Shown here: positions 1 to 6,921 of the stretch, in pieces
Layout: every line of letters starts with the position of its first letter
Numbering within the stretch: the first letter of the stretch is position 1
Source: Sphingobacteriales bacterium 39-19
Lineage (GTDB): Bacteria; Bacteroidota; Bacteroidia; Chitinophagales; Chitinophagaceae
Direction of reading: 5' to 3'
DNA: 64,000 bases
Assembly (NCBI GenBank): GCA_001898465.1
Contig: MKTX01000015.1
Location: forward strand, 186,001 to 250,000
Position numbers and translations under genes: made by a program
Notes under the pieces: generated by a model
Database searches by the model: none
What the model was told of the DNA's origin: nothing
Seen by the model: the letters and a program-made list of their open reading frames with translations, nothing else

Positions 1-1
1 G

Positions 2-922
2 GTTGATTCCCGGCATTTATACTTAAATCATTTTGATCCCTTTGATGGGGTTGTTACCATTTTCAATCATATAATTGATGATGTAACAACAGGTGATGAA
101 AACCACCTGGGCGCCATTCTTTGCAACTGGCCGGACAGAAGGGTAAGTAAAGAAGAAGATATTATTGCAATGAACGGGGTATATCCTGCCATGCTTACTT
201 TTGCCGAAAGATGCTGGCAGGGTGGAGGTTGGAAAAATTATGTATCTGATTTTGGTAAACCGGGTAGCAGCCGGTATGATGATTTTGCTGCGTTTGAACA
301 AAGATTGCTGGATCATAAAGAACAATATTTCATAGGTAAGCCTTTCCCTTATTGTACACAATCGGGTATTGAATGGAAACTGATAGGCCCCTATAATAAT
401 GAAGGGAATACAACATTGGCTTTTGCGCCGGAAGCTAAATTGTTTTTTGATACCCTGCAGCAGGGTCATTATCCTTCCTTATATGGGGCTACCATATGGC
501 TGCGGCATTTTTGGCATCCTATGATTTCATCTCATTTACTGCAGCCACAGGAAAATACAACCTATTATGCTTTTAGAAAAATTTGGGCAAATGAAGACGG
601 TGAACAAAAATTCTGGATTGGCTTTAATAACTTTTCCAGGTCTACGGCAACCGATGAGCCGCCAGCGGGTAAATGGGATAACCGCAACAGCACGGTATGG
701 GTAAACGGGAAAATCATACCGGCTCCCCAATGGAGAAGGGCCGGCCAAAAAGGTAATTTAGAAACCCCCATGGTCGATGAAAATTACGAAATGCGTAAAC
801 CGGTTAATATATTTTTACACAAAGGATGGAATGAGGTACTCCTGAAATGCCCGGTAAGTACATTTCACGGAACCGATTGGCAAAACCCGGTAAAATGGAT
901 GTTTACGTTTGTACAGTTATGA
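2..922 (+). CDS. Probable family 20 glycoside hydrolase, C-terminal part (5' end outside window)
   Basis: The frame is open from base 2, so only the C-terminal 306 residues are present and the true start lies left of the window. The first 75 residues (LYLNHFDPFDGVV, then MNGVYPAMLTFAERCWQGGG) resemble the end of the catalytic barrel of Bacteroidota GH20 beta-N-acetylhexosaminidases, where the last strands carry Trp and Glu residues near the sugar. The remaining part, rich in Trp and Asn with VWVNGK and HKGWNEVLLK, looks like a C-terminal beta-sandwich carbohydrate-binding-type domain. An internal ATG at 170 exists, but the coding pattern clearly continues upstream of it. GH20 is inferred from sequence flavour only; another barrel glycosidase is possible. 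Confidence 0.6.
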   Translation, partial: VDSRHLYLNHFDPFDGVVTIFNHIIDDVTTGDENHLGAILCNWPDRRVSKEEDIIAMNGVYPAMLTFAERCWQGGGWKNYVSDFGKPGSSRYDDFAAFEQRLLDHKEQYFIGKPFPYCTQSGIEWKLIGPYNNEGNTTLAFAPEAKLFFDTLQQGHYPSLYGATIWLRHFWHPMISSHLLQPQENTTYYAFRKIWANEDGEQKFWIGFNNFSRSTATDEPPAGKWDNRNSTVWVNGKIIPAPQWRRAGQKGNLETPMVDENYEMRKPVNIFLHKGWNEVLLKCPVSTFHGTDWQNPVKWMFTFVQL

Positions 923-985
923 TTCATTTCATAAACTTATTATAAGATTGAAAAAAGGATATGATAAAAGTGTATATTTTATACT

Positions 986-993
986 TAATTTTG
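986..993 (+). promoter_or_regulatory. Candidate -7 promoter element (TAATTTTG)
   Basis: TAATTTTG fits the Bacteroidota -7 consensus TAnnTTTG exactly and lies 47 bases before the ATG at 1041. No TTG is visible at the usual -33 distance. It supports starting the next gene at 1041 rather than at 909, because a start at 909 would put the promoter inside the gene. Confidence 0.45.
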
Positions 994-1040
994 CATTCTG
1001 TTCCACCTGGAAATCATTTAATTTTTTAAAACTTGCAACC

Positions 1041-1475
1041 ATGAAAATTTGTAAAATTCTTTTGCTGGTAACACTATCACTTTTTACGGTCTCAGTGTAT
1101 GCCCAAAATAAAACAAATAAAAAAAACAAAGCAACCGCTAAACAGGAAGTTGCCACAAAGTATTATTGCCCCATGAAGTGTGAAGGCGATAAAACTTACG
1201 ATAAAGCCGGTAAATGCCCCAAATGCGGCATGAATCTGAAAGAAGTAAAAGCAGCAGCCGTTACCTATAGCTGCCCCATGAAGTGTGAAGGCGACCGCAA
1301 ATACGATAAAGCCGGCACATGCCCCAAATGCGGCATGAACCTGAAGGAAGATAAAGTAGCTACCCTTACCTATAGCTGCCCCATGAAATGTGAAGGCGAT
1401 CGTAAATATGATAAACCCGGTAAATGTCCTAAATGTGGAATGGCATTAACGCAACCTAAAAAAACAGAGGGTTAA
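1041..1475 (+). CDS. Exported protein with three tandem heavy-metal-binding domains
   Basis: The 144-residue protein starts with a signal peptide (residues 1-21, ending VYAQ) and a short Lys-rich linker. Three 35-residue repeats follow at about 41-75, 76-110 and 111-144. Each has CPMKCEGD, then YDK, then CPKCGM. This Cys/Met pattern matches the small heavy-metal-binding domain found at the N-terminus of CusB-type efflux adaptors and copper ATPases, in the Bacteroidota variant with Lys-Cys in place of His-Pro. With four Cys and two Met per unit, periplasmic binding of Cu or Zn is the natural reading, inferred from the family. There is no efflux gene beside it. The frame stays open back to 909, but the signal peptide and the -7 element at 986 favour 1041. 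Confidence 0.85.
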   Translation: MKICKILLLVTLSLFTVSVYAQNKTNKKNKATAKQEVATKYYCPMKCEGDKTYDKAGKCPKCGMNLKEVKAAAVTYSCPMKCEGDRKYDKAGTCPKCGMNLKEDKVATLTYSCPMKCEGDRKYDKPGKCPKCGMALTQPKKTEG

Positions 1476-1520
1476 TCATTCTAAAATTTTAAGTTACTGA
1501 ATGTTTCAGCAACTTCAGCA

Positions 1521-1552
1521 AAAGGCTCACCTATGCAGGTTAGCCTTTTTTT
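1521..1552 (+). terminator. Rho-independent terminator after the metal-binding-domain gene
   Basis: AAAGGCT (1521-1527) pairs with AGCCTTT (1542-1548), and inside it ACCT pairs with AGGT. A T tract runs on to 1552. It lies 46 bases after the stop at 1475. Confidence 0.85.
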
Positions 1553-1618
1553 AATCCCTTTGGTCCTATTCTTAATTTTCATTTGAATACTATTATTATT
1601 ACATTTATAAAAAAAGAA

Positions 1619-2041
1619 ATGATCCAAAATACCGAACCAACCACCTGGCACATAAAACATTTAAGATCCCGGTCAGCAGGGCAAATAATGTCTGATAAAA
1701 TTGCCAGGGGTATGGGGTCCTGGAAATTTATCGCTTATCAAACCCTTTTTATAATTCTTTGGATGATTGTGAACCTGGTTGGTTATATCCGGCATTGGGA
1801 TCCCTATCCTTTTATTTTGCTGAATCTTATTTTTAGTACACAGGCTGCCTATGCTGCGCCTATAATTATGATGGCTCAAAACAGGCAGGCAGAACGTGAC
1901 CGGGTACAGGCAAAAAATGATTATGACACCAATATAGAAGCCAAAAAGGAAATTGAAGCTTTGCAAATACACTTGAGTAAAATTGAAGTAGAAAAACTCG
2001 ATTTAATTATAAGATTATTGCAACAGCCTAAAACTGCATAA
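1619..2041 (+). CDS. DUF1003 family membrane protein
   Basis: The 140-residue protein has the DUF1003 signature: a polar N-terminus with a GSWKF segment, two closely spaced transmembrane helices, the stretch WDPYPFILLNL then STQAAYAAP, the conserved NRQAERDR, and a charged C-terminal coiled coil. The molecular function of this family is not established. The ATG at 1619 (MIQNTEP) is chosen over an in-frame TTG at 1583 because of its codon and its purine-rich upstream context (AAAAAAGAA). The gene stands alone between two terminators. Confidence 0.88.
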   Translation: MIQNTEPTTWHIKHLRSRSAGQIMSDKIARGMGSWKFIAYQTLFIILWMIVNLVGYIRHWDPYPFILLNLIFSTQAAYAAPIIMMAQNRQAERDRVQAKNDYDTNIEAKKEIEALQIHLSKIEVEKLDLIIRLLQQPKTA

Positions 2042-2047
2042 AAATTA

Positions 2048-2077
2048 AAGGCTGCCTTGGTTTCCCTTGGCAGCCTT
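2048..2077. terminator. Hairpin terminator between convergent genes
   Basis: AAGGCTGCC (2048-2056) pairs perfectly with GGCAGCCTT (2069-2077). Read on the minus strand it is followed by a T-rich stretch (TAATTTTTAT), so it should end the esterase gene. It may also serve the DUF1003 gene, although the plus-strand side lacks a T tract. Confidence 0.75.
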
Positions 2078-2101
2078 CATCTCTATATGGAATTGTTGAG
2101 A

Positions 2102-3475
2102 TTAGTTTTTGGTAAATGGAATACGAGTTGTTGCGGTCCCGTTTATGATCTCTGCTACATAATAACCCTTTGTAATGGGTAATGGGATGCGCAGGGTGCC
2201 TTCGCCTTGTATAATCGTTTTAAAAATCACTTGCCCTTGCGCATTATAAACCCGGAGTGAAGCAGCTTCTAATGTCTGGCTTGTAAATAATTGCAGGTTC
2301 TCTTGTACAGGGTTAGGATAAATGAGGATACTTGTATTTTTTGAAAAATCTATCAATCGGGTATCGCTCAGTTTACTATCCAGGTTAAAATCTACCTGGT
2401 TAATGCGATAATAATTTTTACCCGGTGCAGGGCGGGGATCTGTAAAATGATAAGCAGAAGCGCCGGTACTTTTTACAAAACCAATCACTTCCCAATTCCT
2501 GTTATCGGTACTTCGGATAATTTCAAACCCCTTGCTGTTATATTCATTTTCTGTTTTCCATTGCAGCAGGCTTTGGTTACCATTTTTACTTACGGTAAAA
2601 CTGGTTAAAGTAACAGGAACTACATCAAAGAACCTTCTAAACCGAAGAAACCATTCATATACATTTTTAATACCCGGCCCCATCGAATCATCATAAATAC
2701 CACTCACATTTAAATCCACTTTATAAGAATCCCAGGAAGCATCATGTATCGGCACAGGAGGATGAAATAAGATCCGCCTGGCAAGAGTGGTTGGCGGAGT
2801 AGGATCAGCGTTAATATGATCTACATAATAATTTGTAAGCGCTACGGGAATGTAAGGATCATTATCATTATGCGTGGCCAGTACCGGTAAATTAGCAGCG
2901 GCTATTTTGGGGCTTACATTGGTAAAAGGCACCCAATTCACACCATCTACCGCCCATGCGCCAGATACCGGAACCATGGCAGCTATTCGGTTGGCATTAT
3001 TTACCGATTCACCACAATATCCCCAGCAGGTACCACCACCCATACTCAGGCCTGTGATGTATAACCTGTTTTTATCAGCTTTATAATGGCTCATAATATA
3101 ATCCAGGCAATCGTTTACATCACTCATGGGAGGGATATTAATAAACTGCGGTGTAATTACAATAAACTTAAATGTTTGTCCATTCACGGTAAATGAGGTA
3201 GGAAAGCCTCCCTGGTTTATCCGCATGGGAGTACCATTATTTAAAACCCATTCTAACTGGCCGGGTGTACCATTTCCCCGCTCACTATTCCCAATCAGGA
3301 ATAAAATAACAGGGAATTTTTCATTCGGGTTATCATAATACCCCTGCGGTAGATACTCATAAAATCCATTGATGTTAGAATTGATTGGGGTATTATACCT
3401 CGGCGTTTGTACCTGTGCAAAATTGTGGGAAATACATAAGAGGCAAATAGAAACTATGAATGAAACTTGTTTCAT
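2102..3475 (-). CDS. Secreted alpha/beta-hydrolase (esterase) with T9SS sorting domain
   Basis: A signal peptide (1-21, ending FAQ) is followed by an esterase domain. The nucleophile elbow GLSMGG has Ser144. A plausible acid lies in HNDNDP (Asp204 or Asp206) and the likely His is H244 (PIHDASW). This resembles the PHB-depolymerase/LpqC-like and phospholipase-carboxylesterase families. After about residue 285 comes a VTLTSFTV...LQWKTENE segment that often precedes T9SS tails. The C-terminus (from about 385, IYPNPVQENLQ, ending IPFTKN) is a type A T9SS sorting domain. It is therefore probably secreted or surface-attached. The substrate cannot be read; a polysaccharide ester or polyester is possible. 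Confidence 0.85.
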   Translation of the reverse strand: MKQVSFIVSICLLCISHNFAQVQTPRYNTPINSNINGFYEYLPQGYYDNPNEKFPVILFLIGNSERGNGTPGQLEWVLNNGTPMRINQGGFPTSFTVNGQTFKFIVITPQFINIPPMSDVNDCLDYIMSHYKADKNRLYITGLSMGGGTCWGYCGESVNNANRIAAMVPVSGAWAVDGVNWVPFTNVSPKIAAANLPVLATHNDNDPYIPVALTNYYVDHINADPTPPTTLARRILFHPPVPIHDASWDSYKVDLNVSGIYDDSMGPGIKNVYEWFLRFRRFFDVVPVTLTSFTVSKNGNQSLLQWKTENEYNSKGFEIIRSTDNRNWEVIGFVKSTGASAYHFTDPRPAPGKNYYRINQVDFNLDSKLSDTRLIDFSKNTSILIYPNPVQENLQLFTSQTLEAASLRVYNAQGQVIFKTIIQGEGTLRIPLPITKGYYVAEIINGTATTRIPFTKN

Positions 3476-3752
3476 GAATATAATTTTCAGTAAGGGAAAT
3501 GCGATTTTAGAAAGGATATCTAAGGCTTTTGAAGGAGGGATTTTCGGGGCTTCAAATATAGGATTTTTTATGAAATAGTAATTAAATATTATTTGTATCC
3601 TATGACGGGTATTTTTATTTATGAAAAATCATTTTTTTTTAAAATTCAGCTTTAATCACATTTTGTACACAATGCAGTATACATGCTATTCTACGATGGT
3701 AATTTTACTAATTTTAGCCACTTAATTGTAAGAAATAATAAAGTCATTATAT

Positions 3753-4895
3753 ATGAATTATTTAAAAGCGCTTGTGTGTGTCCTCATATTTCAAATAACG
3801 GGGTTGCCGGGCTTTGCGCAACCTCAATATAATTTAAAGTATAAGCAATCAAAAATTTATAGCGGCATCGAAGTAGGGTCAAAAGGCGTAAAAATGAGCA
3901 TTTTAGAAGTGGGTAAAAATGCACAGAAAGAAAATAGTTTTAATATACTTAAAGACACTTCTGTAAATACGGATTTTATTTCATTTACTCCCGAAAGTTT
4001 TTCAGCCACCCTGCAGGCGCTTACCGGTTTATATAATAATGCCGTGCAAATACAAAAAATAGATCCCGCTGGTATTTATACCGTAATCAGTAGCGGTGTA
4101 AAAGTGCAGGCCGAAAAAGCTAGTAAAATGGATTGGCTTAAGCGCTTGTCAGATTCTTTCAGGCTGCGAATTGGGGAGGCTAAACGCCAGGTAGAAATCA
4201 TAGATGCCAGTAATGAAGCCAGGCTAAGCCACCTGGGCATTGTACCGCCAGACCGCAGGTATAGCACTTTCTTAATTGACATAGGAAGTGGCAATACCAA
4301 AGGAGGTTATTTTCCCAATGGTAATACAAAAGATTTTAAACTCTTTGAATTATCCTGGGGTACCAAAAGTACAGCGAATGCCGCAGAAAAAAGATTAGGG
4401 GATGATAAGACCATTGAAAATTATTTTAAAAATGTAAACCGGGTTTTGGCAGGCCAGGCCGCCGATGAAATTATTTATGCAGTGAATATCAGTAATGCCT
4501 ATAACATGAGCGATTATGTTGCCTTTAGTGGCGGTATTGCCTGGGCCACGGCCACTTTAATAGCCCCCGAACTTTCAGAAAATCCTGTTATACCGGTAAC
4601 CTATAACGAAGTGCTGAACCTGCAGCAAAAAATTTATAAAGATTATGCCTCCTTATCCGATAAAAATATTGTGGCCTCTTTGGATGTGGATGCAGAAGAA
4701 AAAAAACTGATAAGCGATAAAGTGAAAATTGTAAATAAAGTGTTTGATCAAAAAGCAATGCTGGCGGGCATGGGGTTATTGCTCAATGTAATGCGCCAGT
4801 TTGAAGGCGTTTATGAAAAGAAACAATTTTTCCTGGTAAAAAATGGCCAGGTAGGCTGGATATCGGCGTATGTAAACCAAAACTCTGAAGATTAA
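3753..4895 (+). CDS. Exported Ppx/GppA-like protein (actin-fold phosphatase relative)
   Basis: The 380-residue protein starts with a signal peptide (1-22, GFAQ). Two phosphate-binding loops of the ASKHA fold are recognisable: IEVGSKGVKMSI (39-50) and IDIGSGNTKGG (175-185). Between them, EIIDASNEARLSHLGI (about 148-163) parallels the segment of Ppx/GppA phosphatases that carries the catalytic Glu. The second loop has GSGNTK where Ppx/GppA have GGGSTE, so a conserved Glu is replaced by Lys. Ppx/GppA act on polyphosphate or pppGpp in the cytoplasm, so an exported copy is odd. It is 8 bases upstream of, and probably cotranscribed with, the next gene. Confidence 0.7.
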   Translation: MNYLKALVCVLIFQITGLPGFAQPQYNLKYKQSKIYSGIEVGSKGVKMSILEVGKNAQKENSFNILKDTSVNTDFISFTPESFSATLQALTGLYNNAVQIQKIDPAGIYTVISSGVKVQAEKASKMDWLKRLSDSFRLRIGEAKRQVEIIDASNEARLSHLGIVPPDRRYSTFLIDIGSGNTKGGYFPNGNTKDFKLFELSWGTKSTANAAEKRLGDDKTIENYFKNVNRVLAGQAADEIIYAVNISNAYNMSDYVAFSGGIAWATATLIAPELSENPVIPVTYNEVLNLQQKIYKDYASLSDKNIVASLDVDAEEKKLISDKVKIVNKVFDQKAMLAGMGLLLNVMRQFEGVYEKKQFFLVKNGQVGWISAYVNQNSED

Positions 4896-4903
4896 ACCTG
4901 TGC

Positions 4904-5851
4904 ATGAAAGATAGTAAAACCATCTTATTGTTAACGGTATCCATATTACTGTTGATTGCATCCATGGTTTTATTATGGACCTGGGGATATAATTATGCTT
5001 CCCACCAGCAAAAACCAAATCCCGTAGCTACCGTTTCTGTAAATAATTTTTCGGAACCCAAAAATTTAGATTCCACGGCTAAAAATTATTTAGAGAAATT
5101 AACCGTTATTGATAAGTCTATAGATTCTGTGTGGGTTGCAAAAGATACCCTGAAAGCCGACCTGGCGTCAAAACTCGCCCAGTTTTATGCCTTGCGACAG
5201 GAGATCAACACCCTGTTAAATAAACCCAGGGAGCAAAATACCCAATCTACCCTCATCTTAAAAACAGTTCAGGAAAAATTAACAGCTATGCAGTTAAAAA
5301 TTACCGAGCTGAGAAATACAAACCTGAGCGTAGAAAATGAAAATCGCAGGCTCAATGAAATGATCAAACAACTAAGGGAATCTGGGCAAACCGAAAATGC
5401 TTCCTTACCTTCTCAAAAAACAGCAGCAGTAAATAATACAATGCCCGCCCAGGGTACCGGCCCGTCCTATGCAGCATCTAACTTAAGCCTTACTGCTTAT
5501 GCCGATGAAAATGCACAAAAAGAAACAGTAAAGGCAGACCAGGTATCAAAAATAGTAGGCTCGCTTATATTTAAGAATAACAGCAACGTAGCAGGGCCTG
5601 CCGAAGTTATAGTAGTGGTATTGCAACCCAATGGTAAAGTATTACAAAAATCAGCCTGGGAATCCGGTACTTTTATTTCTGATAAAGGCAAAATGATTTA
5701 TTCCTGCAGGCTCAGGAATGATTATGCACCCGGCGAATCACGTAAGCTGGCATTTACCCTGAACCAGGAAAATTATATAAAAGGGAATTATACTATGCAG
5801 GTTTATTTTAATGGGGTGTTAATAGCCAAAACAAATAAACTGCTTAGTTGA
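4904..5851 (+). CDS. Membrane-anchored coiled-coil protein, function unknown
   Basis: Residues 7-28 form one strongly hydrophobic helix, most likely an inner-membrane anchor. A Leu/Lys/Glu-rich region at about 75-160 has heptad character and predicts a coiled coil. After a low-complexity Ala/Thr/Gln linker, residues 215-315 look like an all-beta domain (KIVGSLIFKNNS, GNYTMQVYFNGV). I do not recognise a family. It starts 8 bases after the Ppx-like gene and probably forms a two-gene operon with it, so the two proteins may act together in the periplasm. It ends 3 bases before the convergent purC stop. Confidence 0.75.
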   Translation: MKDSKTILLLTVSILLLIASMVLLWTWGYNYASHQQKPNPVATVSVNNFSEPKNLDSTAKNYLEKLTVIDKSIDSVWVAKDTLKADLASKLAQFYALRQEINTLLNKPREQNTQSTLILKTVQEKLTAMQLKITELRNTNLSVENENRRLNEMIKQLRESGQTENASLPSQKTAAVNNTMPAQGTGPSYAASNLSLTAYADENAQKETVKADQVSKIVGSLIFKNNSNVAGPAEVIVVVLQPNGKVLQKSAWESGTFISDKGKMIYSCRLRNDYAPGESRKLAFTLNQENYIKGNYTMQVYFNGVLIAKTNKLLS

Positions 5852-5854
5852 TAT

Positions 5855-6784
5855 TTAATCCCGGTACTTCTGTAAAGCTTGTTGGGTTTTTTCAAATATC
5901 ACTTCATCGCTATCAAGGTTGGGTAAAAAAGATAAGCCGGTTATTTTCTCGTACAGTTCAATATATTTTTTACTGATGGTAAGTACCCAGTCGTCATTCA
6001 TTACGGGTATTACCTGCCCGGGTTGGCCCATAAAATTATTTTCAATTAACCATTCCCGCACAAATTCTTTACTGAGTTGGTTTTGTTTTTCACCCTTTTC
6101 CTGTTTCTCAGAGTAACCATCGGCATAAAAGTACCGGGATGAGTCTGGTGTATGAATTTCATCCATCAGTGTAATTTCATTTTTGTAAAGGCCAAATTCG
6201 TATTTGGTATCTACTAATATAAGGCCTTGCTTAGCGGCTAACTGGCTACCCCGTTCAAATAATCGAAGTGCATAGTTTTTTAGTAATTCCCATTCCCCGG
6301 CTGTTGCCAGTTTTGTGGCCAGTATTTCAGATTCACTGATGTCTTCATCATGGCCTTCTGCCGCCTTGGTGCTGGGCGTAATAATTGGATAGGGCAGGCG
6401 GTCATTTTCCTTTAAGCCGGCAGCCAGGGGCACCCCGCAAAGTTCCTTTTTTCCTTGCCGGTATGTACGCCAGGCATGGCCGCTTAAGTAAGCCCGCACC
6501 ACAATTTCAATCTTTATGGGTTCGCATTTTTTACCAATGCTGGTTACTGCCGTGGGAGTTTCTAATAGCCAGTGGGGGCAAATATCATTACAGGCATTCA
6601 GCATATAGGCCGCCACCTGGTTTAATACCTGGCCCTTGTAAGGAATATACCTGGGCAGTATTACATCAAAGGCAGAAATTCGGTTGCTGGCCCACATAAC
6701 TAAAATATCGTTTGTAAGGGTATATACATCTCTCACTTTGCCCTGGTAAAATGCCTTTTGCCCGGTAAATTTTATTTGATTCAT
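5855..6784 (-). CDS. purC: Phosphoribosylaminoimidazole-succinocarboxamide synthase (SAICAR synthetase)
   Basis: PurC joins CAIR and aspartate using ATP in de novo purine synthesis. The N-terminal GKVRDVYTL (15-23) is the nucleotide-binding signature. SNRISAFDVILP, EIVVRAYLSGHAW and LVDTKYEFGL are further conserved blocks. At 309 residues this is the long form seen in Bacteroidota and yeast rather than the 240-residue form. The ATG at 6784 starts directly at MNQIKFTGQKAFYQGKVRD. It stands alone, with no other purine genes nearby. Confidence 0.95.
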   Translation of the reverse strand: MNQIKFTGQKAFYQGKVRDVYTLTNDILVMWASNRISAFDVILPRYIPYKGQVLNQVAAYMLNACNDICPHWLLETPTAVTSIGKKCEPIKIEIVVRAYLSGHAWRTYRQGKKELCGVPLAAGLKENDRLPYPIITPSTKAAEGHDEDISESEILATKLATAGEWELLKNYALRLFERGSQLAAKQGLILVDTKYEFGLYKNEITLMDEIHTPDSSRYFYADGYSEKQEKGEKQNQLSKEFVREWLIENNFMGQPGQVIPVMNDDWVLTISKKYIELYEKITGLSFLPNLDSDEVIFEKTQQALQKYRD

Positions 6785-6863
6785 GGAGCTAAGTTATGAC
6801 CTGTATTTTATTTATATTTGATAAACAGAATACAAATATGCACAGTATCGAAAAAATAAAATT

Positions 6864-6891
6864 TTGTGGGTACTGAAGTATTCTTATTTTG
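6864..6891 (+). promoter_or_regulatory. Candidate promoter of the TonB receptor operon
   Basis: TTG (6864-6866) is followed after 18 bases by TATTTTG (6885-6891), one base short of the full TAnnTTTG form. The predicted transcript would begin near 6897, about 25 bases before the ATG at 6922. Confidence 0.4.
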
Positions 6892-6921
6892 CCTAAGATT
6901 TTTTAACCAAAATAACCAATT

